The position numbers were made by a program, and so were the translations under genes. Below the pieces are notes generated by a model. That model searched no databases and was not told where the DNA came from. It saw only the letters and a list, made by a program, of their open reading frames with translations. Positions 1 to 8,694 of a DNA stretch of 64,000 nt are shown here, piece after piece. Within the stretch, counting starts at the first letter, position 1. Every line of letters begins with the position of its first letter. The stretch comes from Phyllobacterium sp. 628 (lineage in GTDB: Bacteria > Pseudomonadota > Alphaproteobacteria > Rhizobiales > Rhizobiaceae), in assembly GCF_014189505.1 (NCBI RefSeq), contig NZ_CP050303.1:62001-126000 (forward strand), in the 5' to 3' direction.

Positions 1-368
1 TTGATCGTTACCGAGCCTTGCGTCGAAGCGGGCGAATTGGATTGAACAAACAAGCCAGTGCCGACACCACCATTATTTGTTGACTCTAAAGATCCGGCAT
101 TCGTGTCTGTATAAACGAGGTCTCCATTGCCACTGATCTTCACCGCCGCCGCATCATTCGTGAGCACGCTGAATCCCGGTGCTGTGGTGACATTCGCATC
201 GGGTGCAGAGATTTCCTGTCCGGTCGTATTGGCACCCGAACAGGTGTACATATTTCCTGTTGTCACTGTACAGGCGGCGTAGGCACCCCGGCCATAGCTG
301 AACAGTGCTGTTCCAATCATGGCCGTTGTCAGCAGCAGCCGGTTCTTCAGTGTCTTATCCATCTTCAT
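1..368 (-). CDS. Autotransporter-like surface protein, N-terminal part only (runs off the window)
   Basis: Reading leftwards from ATG at 368 the frame stays open to base 1. It begins MKMDKTLKNRLLLTTAMIG and has a hydrophobic signal peptide ending near SYGRGAYA-AC, followed by a Thr/Asn/Ser/Gly-rich low-charge passenger start (TTGNMYTCSGANTTGQE). This is the usual look of large autotransporter adhesins of Rhizobiales, whose C-terminal barrel would lie outside the window. A second in-frame ATG is at 362. It lies 80 bases downstream of the TIGR03032-type gene on the same strand, so co-transcription is plausible. The class is inferred from composition; the barrel cannot be seen. Confidence 0.6.
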   Translation of the reverse strand, partial: MKMDKTLKNRLLLTTAMIGTALFSYGRGAYAACTVTTGNMYTCSGANTTGQEISAPDANVTTAPGFSVLTNDAAAVKISGNGDLVYTDTNAGSLESTNNGGVGTGLFVQSNSPASTQGSVTI

Positions 369-448
369 TCATCTTTCTTGAGGCGGATGACCAATCGGCC
401 TCGCATTCATTGTCTTGCCAGTGGTGCGGTTCTGCGTCGGAGTTTGGC

Positions 449-1744
449 TCAGGCGGCAGCCTCAACGGACGCTTGACCGGAGCTCGAACCATCGCAGCGG
501 GGAGCCGCATGATCTTGCGGTGGCGGCTGATGCGGTATGACGAGAGGATCGTGGGTAATGAGCGTCTCGATCTCGCTGTTGGCAAAGCCCAGCGACATCG
601 GGCAGGAAATGCCCGCCAAGGTAGCCACGTCGTAGATTTCCGCGACATCACCATCAATGCGGAACCATTCGACACAGGTTCCCGTCTCAAGATCGATCAC
701 CTGTATGCCGCACCAGGCTTCTGAATCGGCGGCAGTCAGTCGTTCATCCAGTGCCAAACCTTCAAAGCGGGCATAGCGCGGCTTGGACAAACCAACGAAA
801 GCATAGCGTCCGTGGAATGCCAGACCGCGCAGGAAACCCGGACAGAAGGCAAGACAATGGAATTTGCCTGTCTCACGATCGATCCAGCCAAGCTCACCCG
901 CACCGGAATTCAGCACCCACAGCCTGTCTTTATAAAGACGCGGCGAATGCGGCATCGACAGTCCATCGCAGATGATTTCGCCGCTCGCCACGTCCATCAC
1001 CATGCCGCCATTCGCACGGCGATCGCGCCAGCCGTCGATCGTGTCGGAACGGCTGACAGCTGTCACATAGCGCGGCATGCCATTTTCCATGGCAAGGCCG
1101 TTGAGATGGCAGCGGTCCTCATCGACAATCGCCGAAATGAACGGCGGCTTCCATATTGGCGTAAAGCTGCGTTTGTGTGAAAGTTTCGCCAGACAATTGT
1201 AGCGGGTGTTGACAAAGATGATCGAGCCATCGGCGAGAAAGCCGATATCGTGAGCATCAAGCGCGCCGGTTGTGTAGGTGATGCGCGGCACATAGCACGC
1301 ATCGAACGTGCTGTTGACCAGCTCACCCGGCTCCAGCACATTCTCGAACCGCTGAATTTGGAACTGCGTTGCCAGCAGCAACGTATCGCCGTGCGCGGCA
1401 ATGCCCATGGCCTTGAGGAACAACCGCTCGTTGATCATCAGCCCGCCATTGGGATTGTGACCCAGCAGATAAAACTTTCCCGACTGATAGGACGAGACTG
1501 CTACCGAAACATCCAGCCGCACCAGAAGACTGACAAAACCCGGTGAAGCGGAATAAGTAACAGTCCCTATGTCTGATGGGGTCGGTTCTTCTTGACGGAG
1601 CGGTTTTGCATGGTGGCCAGCAACTGCATCGTCCGCATCATGCGCGCCGGTTGACGTCTGCAGGAGTGCGATGTCAGCCCCCAGAACATCTATCTCGCCC
1701 AGCGACGCTTCAGTCGAATTCCCGGCTTGTTTTATAGCGCCCAT
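449..1744 (-). CDS. TIGR03032 / DUF4915-type protein
   Basis: 431 residues with no signal peptide or membrane segment. A polar N-terminal tail of about 60 residues is followed by a beta-propeller-like region with repeated W/Y-V-x-N-[ST] strands (residues about 70-390), including SSYQSGKFYLLGHNPNG, GFLADGSIIFVNTRYNCLAKL, SMPHSPRLYKDRLWVLNSG and FHGRYAFVGLSKPR. These are hallmarks of the TIGR03032 family, whose biochemical role is unknown; members are often found next to large secreted or surface proteins, as here with the autotransporter at 1-368. GAGAGGG lies upstream of the chosen ATG. A conserved promoter motif is 64 bases upstream (1801-1822). Confidence 0.85.
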   Translation of the reverse strand: MGAIKQAGNSTEASLGEIDVLGADIALLQTSTGAHDADDAVAGHHAKPLRQEEPTPSDIGTVTYSASPGFVSLLVRLDVSVAVSSYQSGKFYLLGHNPNGGLMINERLFLKAMGIAAHGDTLLLATQFQIQRFENVLEPGELVNSTFDACYVPRITYTTGALDAHDIGFLADGSIIFVNTRYNCLAKLSHKRSFTPIWKPPFISAIVDEDRCHLNGLAMENGMPRYVTAVSRSDTIDGWRDRRANGGMVMDVASGEIICDGLSMPHSPRLYKDRLWVLNSGAGELGWIDRETGKFHCLAFCPGFLRGLAFHGRYAFVGLSKPRYARFEGLALDERLTAADSEAWCGIQVIDLETGTCVEWFRIDGDVAEIYDVATLAGISCPMSLGFANSEIETLITHDPLVIPHQPPPQDHAAPRCDGSSSGQASVEAAA

Positions 1745-1800
1745 AAAGTTCCAACCCTCTCAAAAATCTTGGGTCAGTTTTACGAGCGCGTCTCATCGTG

Positions 1801-1822
1801 AATAGTCGGCATATGCCAGCAA
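1801..1822 (-). promoter_or_regulatory. GGCATATGC promoter motif, copy 1
   Basis: On the minus strand the site reads TGCTGGCATATGCCGACT, centred about 68 bases before the TIGR03032 start. The same CATATGCCGACT followed by 19 bases and CGTAAA(A)CTGAC recurs at copy 2 (3926-3945), and the palindromic core recurs at copy 3 (5788-5810). Position and spacing suggest a transcription factor site near -40 of a shared promoter class. The factor is unknown. Confidence 0.6.
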
Positions 1823-1993
1823 ACGAGGCCATACCGGATGGACTTTTGCGAAGAAATACGTATTTGTTGCCGTTTTGCCGCAAAGTTTGGGCTACAGGAC
1901 AAGGTAGAATTGGGCACATTGGCAAATATCAAGCATGCGCGGAAAGCGGATAAAGAATCGCATGGCCCCGCACCGATCACTCGTGTCAGGCAT

Positions 1994-2212
1994 TCAAAAG
2001 TAGACCCTGGTGATCAGATCTTCATTCTTTTCATCTTCGGTTCGCCGGGATTTATATTGCCATTTGTTATGCTCGTCGCGCGCACGCCAAACGGTCTCAA
2101 GCCAAAATATGCCGGTATCATCACAAGTCCATACGGGTAACCAGGCATAGTAAGATTGCCAGCGTTGCGATGCTTTGGTCGCGATTTTTGGCGCGATATC
2201 TGATGAATCCAT
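1994..2212 (-). CDS. Small hypothetical protein (72 aa)
   Basis: Begins MDSSDIAPKIATKASQRWQ and is rich in Trp and charged residues (YYAWLPVWTCDDTGIFWLE, VWRARDEHNKW), ending RTEDEKNEDLITRVYF. An AGGAG ribosome-binding site lies 7 bases before this ATG; an adjacent in-frame ATG at 2215 would be only 4 bases away. The strong RBS is the main argument that it is real. It has no signal peptide or recognised domain. It follows the YciI gene on the same strand after a 118-base gap. Function not recognised. Confidence 0.55.
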   Translation of the reverse strand: MDSSDIAPKIATKASQRWQSYYAWLPVWTCDDTGIFWLETVWRARDEHNKWQYKSRRTEDEKNEDLITRVYF

Positions 2213-2333
2213 CATGCGACTCCTTGGGGGTATGTTGGGAACACTTCCCGAGCTCGCCACGGGTCTTGCGTGCAATTCTTTGGAGATTTGACGGGTATTA
2301 GCCCTACGTGAGTGCAAGTGGGAGTTGCCGCGA

Positions 2334-2675
2334 TCATCGAGATGGCCTGGATGAAAGTGCCACCGCTGCACCGGAGTCCGTACAACCTTGATGGAGCAGT
2401 TTGAAGAGATCCGGCTGAATATTCGACGCCAGGAATTCTTGCGATTCATAACATGCAAGATGCCCTTGGCTGAAGGGATCTTCCCGCAATATCTTCCACA
2501 ACTCCTGCTGAGTGGTTGGACGAACCAAAATAACTTCGCCATTTCGGGGAATCTTCGCACCAAATGCCAAAAACATACCCGTCACATGATGTCTTTCCAA
2601 AAAGGCAACGTGCTCGCGCAAACCTCCATTGATGACCTCAGGGGAAGCCAAATATGTCAAAGTCACTAAGAACAT
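2334..2675 (-). CDS. YciI-like protein
   Basis: 113 residues. The fold-typical start MFLVTLTYLASPEVINGGLREH, the middle AFGAKIPRNGEVILVRP and the late DPFSQGHLACYESQEF match the YCII family (small ferredoxin-like alpha/beta dimers with a conserved His and Asp; some act as dehalogenase-like or lactone-handling enzymes, but most are uncharacterised). The last about 18 residues are unusual for the family and may be an extension. RBS is weak (AAAG before ATG). It could form a unit with the small gene at 1994-2212. Confidence 0.75.
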   Translation of the reverse strand: MFLVTLTYLASPEVINGGLREHVAFLERHHVTGMFLAFGAKIPRNGEVILVRPTTQQELWKILREDPFSQGHLACYESQEFLASNIQPDLFKLLHQGCTDSGAAVALSSRPSR

Positions 2676-3041
2676 TCTTTGAACACCACCATTGTTGGAT
2701 CACATGTCCACATTCATTTGAGAGGTTAGACATGCCTAACAAAGATAAGGCGGCGCGTTCTATCGGCATTTGACGGTATTCGAGGCCGGAGACATGATCC
2801 AATATCAAGTATAATTTTGACTTGGAGGCAGCTGTGCAGTTTCAAATTCAGATAAAAATAGAAAGCAATAGAGCAGATTAGATTGTGCCCAGTGTAGGAA
2901 GAACTTCTCAATAACCGAGGTCTTGCAAAGACGTTGATTTTCCATCAATCGCAATGCGTGCGTGAAGAGGCGATTTTGCCTGACATTGATCAAAACGCGT
3001 GTTTCGTCCCAATAATGCCTGCAATGAAATGTATTGGCGAT
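2676..3041. other. Intergenic, no gene seen
   Basis: 366 bases, fairly AT-rich, between the methyltransferase stop and the YciI start. Short open frames here have neither a ribosome-binding site nor a recognisable product. It should hold the YciI promoter, but no clear motif stands out. Confidence 0.5.
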
Positions 3042-3656
3042 TTACTGGCGCATCCCTACAACAACACACCAAGCCGTTGTGGATTCTGGACGTTCGACGC
3101 GCACATTGCCGAAACCAGTTCTCGTCAATGATGCAACAATCTCTTCAACTGTGCGCGCCGTAAATACATCTGTTGGGAGTTGCATAAGATCCATGCGCTC
3201 TTTCGGAAGAAAGCCAATGACCAGTCGGCCACCCGAGGCAAGCACACGATAAATTTCTTCAAAACCAACATCGAGTGAGGGCCAGAAATAAACCGTGTTG
3301 ACAGTGCACACCTTGGTGAAGGTTTCGGACAGAAACGGCAATGTTTCTACATTGCCTTCATGAAATTCAGCGCGTTTGGAAGCGATCGCTCCAGCAAACA
3401 TTTTCTTGGCGCGGGCCACCATGTCCGGGGAGCGATCAACACCTGCAACAAAACCAGCTTTTTCAAGAAGGGATGGCAGAGTTACTCCGCCACCGAAACC
3501 GACTTCAAGTATTCTATCCGTCGCATCGGCTTCTAACTTTTCTACCGCAAACGCATTCATTGACGCGTTGCCGTAGTTCATTGCCATAGCAATAAAACGA
3601 CCCAGAAAACCCGAAGGGCGTGCAAATTGCCGGGCAATGAAGCGGGGGCGGCTCAT
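3042..3656 (-). CDS. Class I SAM-dependent methyltransferase
   Basis: 204 residues from MSRPRFIARQFARPSG. The SAM-binding motif I is seen in DRILEVGFGGGVTLP, the post-I acidic residue in AGVDRSPDM, and the later motifs in NVETLPF, NTVYFWPSL and ASGGRLVIGFLPKE, all typical of UbiE/ArsM-like methyltransferases. The substrate is unknown. The chosen ATG (3656) overlaps the stop of the upstream small gene as ATGA, suggesting translational coupling; a longer reading starting 8 codons earlier is possible but lacks that logic. Confidence 0.85.
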   Translation of the reverse strand: MSRPRFIARQFARPSGFLGRFIAMAMNYGNASMNAFAVEKLEADATDRILEVGFGGGVTLPSLLEKAGFVAGVDRSPDMVARAKKMFAGAIASKRAEFHEGNVETLPFLSETFTKVCTVNTVYFWPSLDVGFEEIYRVLASGGRLVIGFLPKERMDLMQLPTDVFTARTVEEIVASLTRTGFGNVRVERPESTTAWCVVVGMRQ

Positions 3657-3868
3657 CGGACTTCCACTCCAAGTTTGCATGCTTTGGCAAAGGTATTGGG
3701 GATGCGGCTTATCTGAAATGTAGTGATTTTGCGGGAGCTGTCATCAACCACAATTTTTGCCTCACGGCTATCCATCAAAGGTCGCAGGAGGATCATTTTG
3801 CTCTCAGGGACATTGATCTCTTTTGTCAGGTAAGGCGTGGATTGCTCAACGTGTTTCATTATGTTCAT
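3653..3868 (-). CDS. Small hypothetical protein coupled to the methyltransferase
   Basis: 71 residues from MNIMKHVEQSTPYLTKEI; no membrane segment, no Cys pair; charged middle (SREAKIVVDDSSRKITTFQ). Stop and the methyltransferase start share four bases. AAAGGG lies about 11 bases upstream of the ATG. A promoter with the GGCATATGC motif sits 65 bases upstream, so this gene is probably first in a two-gene operon. No family recognised. Confidence 0.6.
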   Translation of the reverse strand: MNIMKHVEQSTPYLTKEINVPESKMILLRPLMDSREAKIVVDDSSRKITTFQISRIPNTFAKACKLGVEVR

Positions 3869-3925
3869 GAAGCTGTGACCCTTTTGCGATTTGAGAGTCA
3901 GTTTACGAAAGCCACGCGTTGCAGA

Positions 3926-3945
3926 CAGTCGGCATATGCATACAA
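3926..3945 (-). promoter_or_regulatory. GGCATATGC promoter motif, copy 2
   Basis: On the minus strand TATGCATATGCCGACTGT, centred about 67 bases before the start at 3868. CATATGCCGACT, then exactly 19 bases, then CGTAAACTGAC matches the arrangement of copy 1, which supports a shared activator site plus promoter element. Confidence 0.6.
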
Positions 3946-4041
3946 TTTCTGAACACATGATAGATTCTGTTGGGCAACATACTTTGTTCCGGCTGCACTC
4001 CAATTTCTGTAAGCGCGACCAAAAGCATTCTTAAAAAAATC

Positions 4042-5247
4042 CTACCGGTGGCAGACCAAGCCTTTGTTGTCATACATGGCCCCGACGGCATCCCAATCGA
4101 GATATATGTGTAATGCGCCTGCATTGGCGTCCCGCCAAAAGCGCTGAACCGGACCAGCGAGATCGTTACCCGACGCACCTTGTTTGGAAAACAAATCGTT
4201 GACCACAGAAATAGACTGCCTTGCGGCGAAACTCTGATTGCGGCGAAGGGCAATACGTTCTTTGGGTTCCAAAGCAATTCCCAGACGTATCTTTTCTTCC
4301 GCCGCGACCAGACTATTGTGAAGCAACGCGAGCGCGGATTCTATCATCGCTGAAGCTGTTCCTATCGTGGCTTGGATGATTGGAGAACCAGCCAGAGGGA
4401 GTATTGTAAACGTTGGAGCAAAACGGGTCCTTGTCTGAGACGTTTGAACAAATGCGTCTAGCGCACCCTGCGCCATACCCAGGATCGGTGATGCCAGAGC
4501 GACAGCAATGAAGGTGGTAAACTGATAGAGGCTCATCCTATTGCCGTGAAGCAGCCTGCCTGGAGCCGTGCCCGTCGTAATATCGGCGAAACGCAGGAGC
4601 CTGTAATCTGGAACAAAGATGGGTGCGTCAATGCGAACGGTCTTGCTACCGGTACCTTGAAGACCGCAGGTCAGCCATGAATCTTGATCTATTGTGGTTT
4701 GGGCAGTTGGAACGAGAGCCCACATGAACTCTGGATTTCCCACCGATTGAGGAACGAGAGTTCCCAGAATGAGCCACTGACTGTTGTCGCAGTTACTGGC
4801 GTTTCGCCAAAGTCCAGCGATCTTTATGCCTCCCGGTACAATTTCCACGCATTTGCTGGGAAATAAAGAACTGGCTAAGACGCAATCTGGGTCGCTCAAG
4901 ACGTCCCGTTGGGCTTCCAATGAAAAGTGTGACACCAGCCACGGATAAGCAATAGCCAAAGCCCCGCACCACGCGGTACTGCCGCAGGCTTGACCCAATT
5001 CATATGCAATCAGACTAAGTTCACTTGGGCCATATTCAAAGCCGCCAAATGCCGCCGGACGAAGCATCCGAGTGAGTTCGGCATCTATCAGCAATTTCAT
5101 CGTTGTTTGGGAAACCCGGCGGTTGTTTTCGGTTTCACGCGCCGATGCACTGAGGATCGGCTTGAGTTCGCGTACTCTGTCAATAAGTACAGAAAATTCC
5201 GTTCGATCCGCTTTTTTCTCCAAGGAGGGAAGAATGTTTGAGTGCAT
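4042..5247 (-). CDS. Acyl-CoA dehydrogenase-fold flavin-dependent monooxygenase
   Basis: 401 residues of the class D flavin monooxygenase / HsaA-like type: N-terminal helical domain (RRVSQTTMKLLIDAELTRMLRPAAFGGFE), AYELGQACGSTAWCGA, a beta domain (about 130-230) with GIKIAGLWRNASNCDNSQW, and a C-terminal helical domain with LFSKQGASGNDLAGPVQRFWRDANAGALH, the usual ending of this family. Such enzymes hydroxylate aromatic or polycyclic substrates with reduced flavin from a partner reductase, not visible here. Starts 2 bases after the DUF3617 stop, so it is in that operon. Confidence 0.85.
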   Translation of the reverse strand: MHSNILPSLEKKADRTEFSVLIDRVRELKPILSASARETENNRRVSQTTMKLLIDAELTRMLRPAAFGGFEYGPSELSLIAYELGQACGSTAWCGALAIAYPWLVSHFSLEAQRDVLSDPDCVLASSLFPSKCVEIVPGGIKIAGLWRNASNCDNSQWLILGTLVPQSVGNPEFMWALVPTAQTTIDQDSWLTCGLQGTGSKTVRIDAPIFVPDYRLLRFADITTGTAPGRLLHGNRMSLYQFTTFIAVALASPILGMAQGALDAFVQTSQTRTRFAPTFTILPLAGSPIIQATIGTASAMIESALALLHNSLVAAEEKIRLGIALEPKERIALRRNQSFAARQSISVVNDLFSKQGASGNDLAGPVQRFWRDANAGALHIYLDWDAVGAMYDNKGLVCHR

Positions 5248-5249
5248 AA

Positions 5250-5687
5250 CTACTTTCCCGGCTCACAAGGGCTTAACCAACGAGCTACGGCCAAGATCGT
5301 GCGAGAGATCCCGTCCGGCCGGTTGGGCATGCCTGACCTGACGCTGTTGCTTTCCAGCTTGAACTCCGAGTTTAGATCGCCCGTCACCACCGTTCTCCCT
5401 TCCAAGACAACAGAACCGATCTTGCAGTTGTATTCCGACAGATAACCGTCCGACGTTTTGGTGACGAGACGTTTAGAACATGAGGCATCGGCGGGAGCTT
5501 GGGCTGATATAATAAGCGCATCGGTGGCATCACTCACACATTGGCGCGTCGTAACACTCTTGCCATTCACTTCTATCGTCGTTTCCCATAATCCCGCTTT
5601 GCGTTGCGGAATATCGTCGGCTAACGCTGCGGCGCTCTGAGCGGCCAGAATTGCCGCTGCCCAAATAATTTGCCGCCTTACCTTCAT
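5250..5687 (-). CDS. DUF3617 periplasmic protein
   Basis: 145 residues from MKVRRQIIWAAAILAAQS, with a signal peptide cleaved near ALA-DD. The mature part has the DUF3617 pattern: QRKAGLWETTIEVNGK, TRQCVSDATD, a later Cys pair (ASCSKR and YNCKIG) and VVLEGRTVVTGDLNSEF. The family is periplasmic and of unknown function. GAGGAG lies 5 bases before the ATG, which fixes this start over an upstream one. Probably first gene of a two-gene operon with the monooxygenase; promoter motif copy 3 is about 110 bases upstream. Confidence 0.85.
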   Translation of the reverse strand: MKVRRQIIWAAAILAAQSAAALADDIPQRKAGLWETTIEVNGKSVTTRQCVSDATDALIISAQAPADASCSKRLVTKTSDGYLSEYNCKIGSVVLEGRTVVTGDLNSEFKLESNSVRSGMPNRPDGISRTILAVARWLSPCEPGK

Positions 5688-6112
5688 ATTCGCTCCTCTA
5701 TTTTCCGCGAATTCGGCCCGTAACTTAACGCCCACCAATGGTGCATCTAGCTTCGCAAACCATGACTAACAGAACTCAATTCCCCGTTCTGCTGGCATAT
5801 GCCGATCATTGAATGAGGCTCTGTCAGGATGGATACAGGAGTAATTTACGCGGTATGTCCCGAGACCCGTCAGATCTCATCAATGGCCAGAGGCTTGATC
5901 AATTTCTGAAGCGGACGAAAAATCCCATCTAGCGAGCGCTTGCAACTTCATGGAGTTACGAGCACATTGATTGGATCGCGGCTGCCTCTGGCGCGGTTGC
6001 GCCAAGGCCGAAGCGGGGAAGTTCAGACCGCTCTCCGGCGCTTAGCGTATGGTTTTTCTGTTTTTTGAGACGATCCCAATTGGCAGAAAGTCGCAGAATA
6101 ATTAGGGTAAAC
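5688..6112. other. Divergent intergenic region
   Basis: 425 bases between the DUF3617 start (minus) and the DUF2867 start (plus). It holds GGCATATGC motif copy 3 on the DUF3617 side. No coding stretch was recognised in the rest. Confidence 0.5.
5788..5810. promoter_or_regulatory. GGCATATGC promoter motif, copy 3
   Basis: Plus strand TGCTGGCATATGCCGATCAT, almost the same 20-mer as copy 1 but in reverse orientation relative to its gene. The core GGCATATGCC is a perfect palindrome, so orientation may not matter. It lies about 110 bases before the DUF3617 start. Confidence 0.55.
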
Positions 6113-6676
6113 ATGATGCCAACAAAATACGAACGTGTCACATCTGTGCCCATACCTGCAGAGGCAACGATAGGCCATACCTACGAATTGGTACACTTAG
6201 CTGACGCGTACTCGGTTCAACTTCCAAATGGCACCCTCACAGACCCGGAGCTGCTGGCCAGATTCATCTTTTCCCAGCAACCACCTTGGATCGGCCGCCT
6301 CATCAAAATGCGAGATGCTCTCGTTGCTGGATTGGGTCTTAAGACAGCCCGTCATCTCAAATCCCTTGGTGAGCGCGACCAGACGAATCGCCTTGGAATA
6401 TTCAAGATCTATGGCAAAAGCGGCCTTGAAATCGTGTTTGGAGAGGATGATAAACATTTAGACTTTCGTCTGTCTGTCCTTTGCGCCAGCCCGGTGGCAA
6501 CGCAAGAGGAGCAAAGTCTGATCTTTACCTCTGTTGTTCACTGTCACAACCGCTTAGGGCGTATTTATATTTTTCTAATCGCGCCGTTTCATCGTCTGGT
6601 CGTGCAAGCAAGCCTACGCCGCGCTGCTCGCATGGGCTGGCCCAGATCAACAGGAACTTCCTTCGTACAGGTGTAA
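6113..6676 (+). CDS. DUF2867-type protein
   Basis: 187 residues from MMPTKYERVTSVPIP. The DUF2867 pattern is clear: LARFIFSQQPPWIGRLIKMRD, RLGIFKIYGKSGLEIVFGED, DKHLDFRLSVLC and, near the end, VVHCHNRLGRIYIFLIAPFHRLVVQA, which gives one hydrophobic stretch. Function unknown; related domains resemble SRPBCC-like ligand-binding folds. AGGG lies 7 bases before the first ATG. It stands alone between two oppositely directed units. Confidence 0.75.
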   Translation: MMPTKYERVTSVPIPAEATIGHTYELVHLADAYSVQLPNGTLTDPELLARFIFSQQPPWIGRLIKMRDALVAGLGLKTARHLKSLGERDQTNRLGIFKIYGKSGLEIVFGEDDKHLDFRLSVLCASPVATQEEQSLIFTSVVHCHNRLGRIYIFLIAPFHRLVVQASLRRAARMGWPRSTGTSFVQV

Positions 6677-6801
6677 TTCGGCCACCTATTTCGTTGATGA
6701 GTATTTTCAGTGGTAGTTGGCCCGGCAGATTAATCACTTTTCCGAAAGGCTGCTTGGAGCAGCGCAAAAGCACCGTCAAAGGTATGGCCGCCGGCATAAG
6801 A

Positions 6802-8694
6802 TCAGTGCTGTTTTGGCATGCCATGCGGGCGAATATATCGCTTCTGCGCAGCTATACGAAAGATGGCATTGGGCGCGCCGTATCCATTATAGCCTCGCCG
6901 TTCAACAATCTCAAAGAAGAAGCCCTCGCCATAGTTCGGGCTATAGAGTTGAAAATACTCCCCACTTTCATCGCGGTCATAGAGAATATTTGCCTTTTTC
7001 AGCCTGTCGGACAAATCAGGATCAAGACCAAACCGGGCTTCTACATCATCATAATAGTTGGCCGAAATTTCCAGAGGAATGAATCCGTTCGCCTTCAACG
7101 CCTCAACTGTCTTGAAGATGTCATCCGTTTCGAATGCAAGGTGCTGGATGCTTGATCCAAATTTCTCTGCAAGGAAATGACCCGCGAGCGTGCGACGGTT
7201 TTCAGCACCGTTCATCGTGATGCGCAATGAGCCCGCATCATTCTCGACAACCTGGCTGCGAACAATCCCTGAGGGATCGATGATATCAACCATCGGTGTC
7301 TTCTTTACCTTTAGAATAGAGGTGTAAAAGAGCAGCCATGTGAGCATTTCGTCGAAATTCATGGTTTGCGCGACATGATCAAATCGCAGCAACCCCGCAT
7401 CCTGTGTTGTCTCATTTTCGGTGACAGGCTCGAACTCCTGTTCCCAGATGTTCACAAATTCAGGCTTGTCATCAATGAAGTAGAGCACATCCCCGCCGAT
7501 ACCGCGAACAGCAGGTATTATCATCTCGGCTGGCCCCGTCGGCTGCTCGAAAGGTTCGGCGCCAAGTGCCAGAGCCCGCTCAGAGGCCGCATGCGCATCA
7601 GCCACGTTAAGACCAAGCGCATAGGCTGACGTACCATGGACCGCATAGGATGAATGGGCAAAACCCTGACGCTCGGTATTGATCACAAGGTTGATATTGC
7701 CCTGGCTGTAGCGAACAACACTTTTGGTTTTGTGCTTTCCGGTCTTACGAAAGCCAAGAACCCGCAAAAGGGAGGCAAGTTCCTTCGCCTCCTCGGCGCT
7801 GGCGGCAAATTCCACAAATTCAACCCCGTTCACTTCAACCACGTTGGGCATTGCGGGGACAGTCATCGCGACATCCGGTTCATTCCGGACTACCTGATCA
7901 CCCAGATAGATAAGCGAGCGGTGTCCGTCTACCGCAATCGATTTTGAAGAACCACCCCGAAACTGGTCATTGAAGATTTCAAGGGAGAGATATCCGTCGT
8001 AGCCAGTCGCTGCCACCGAACGCATGAAGTCCAGAACGGGAAGATCCCCCTCTCCTGGCATGTTCCTGTAGTGACGGCTCCAATAGAGAAGGTCCATATT
8101 GATAAGCGGCGCATCCGCCAGTTGAATGATGAAGATTTTCTCCTTCGGGATGGAGCGGATCGAGCTGACATCGATCTTGCGCGCCAGCGTGTGGAAACTG
8201 TCAAGGATAAGACCGATATTGGCGTGATCGGCACGCCGCACGATTTCCCACGCATCACGGTGGTCGTTGATGTGCCGTCCCCATGCCAGTGCCTCGTATC
8301 CGACACGCAGACCGCGTTTGGCCGCACGTTGGCCCAATTCATGGAAATCCGCAGCCGCACGGTCAAGGCCGCCAAGAGCGATCGGGGAAACATTGGAACA
8401 CACCAGAACCAAATCCGTTCCTAGTTCCTGCATCACGTCAAATTTGCGCTCTGCCCGATCGAAGGTTCGCGACCGCTGCGGTTCCGGCATGCCTTCAAAA
8501 TCGCGAAAAGGCTGAAAGAGCGTAATTTCCAACCCGTGATCCCGGACCATCCTGCCCACATCACGCGCGCTGCCATCGAAGGCGAGGAAATCATTCTCGA
8601 ATATTTCGACTCCGTCGAAACCGGCCTTGGCTATCGCGTTCAGTTTTTCCGGCAATTCGCCGCTGAGCGAGACGGTTGCAATGGATGTTTTCAT
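6802..8694 (-). CDS. quiC: 3-dehydroshikimate dehydratase fused to an HPPD-like domain
   Basis: 630 residues. Residues 1-265 are a sugar-isomerase-like TIM barrel with the metal-ligand pattern of bacterial dehydroshikimate dehydratases: E134 (VGYEAL), D165 and H168 (LILDSFH), Q191 (IIQLAD), E239 (LSLEIF). Residues about 285-600 are two vicinal-oxygen-chelate modules like 4-hydroxyphenylpyruvate dioxygenase, keeping H440 (LRFDHVAQT), H518 (SIQHLAF) and E595 (FFFEIVER). The expected reaction is 3-dehydroshikimate to protocatechuate. The ATG at 8694 overlaps the BKACE stop (ATGA). This QuiC1-type fusion is known in pseudomonads; the role of the second domain is unsettled. Confidence 0.9.
   Translation of the reverse strand: MKTSIATVSLSGELPEKLNAIAKAGFDGVEIFENDFLAFDGSARDVGRMVRDHGLEITLFQPFRDFEGMPEPQRSRTFDRAERKFDVMQELGTDLVLVCSNVSPIALGGLDRAAADFHELGQRAAKRGLRVGYEALAWGRHINDHRDAWEIVRRADHANIGLILDSFHTLARKIDVSSIRSIPKEKIFIIQLADAPLINMDLLYWSRHYRNMPGEGDLPVLDFMRSVAATGYDGYLSLEIFNDQFRGGSSKSIAVDGHRSLIYLGDQVVRNEPDVAMTVPAMPNVVEVNGVEFVEFAASAEEAKELASLLRVLGFRKTGKHKTKSVVRYSQGNINLVINTERQGFAHSSYAVHGTSAYALGLNVADAHAASERALALGAEPFEQPTGPAEMIIPAVRGIGGDVLYFIDDKPEFVNIWEQEFEPVTENETTQDAGLLRFDHVAQTMNFDEMLTWLLFYTSILKVKKTPMVDIIDPSGIVRSQVVENDAGSLRITMNGAENRRTLAGHFLAEKFGSSIQHLAFETDDIFKTVEALKANGFIPLEISANYYDDVEARFGLDPDLSDRLKKANILYDRDESGEYFQLYSPNYGEGFFFEIVERRGYNGYGAPNAIFRIAAQKRYIRPHGMPKQH

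Noticed and set aside
1838..2140. A 100-codon plus-strand frame opposite the small gene at 1994-2212
   Set aside because: No RBS, no family; the minus strand has a strong RBS and a compact product.
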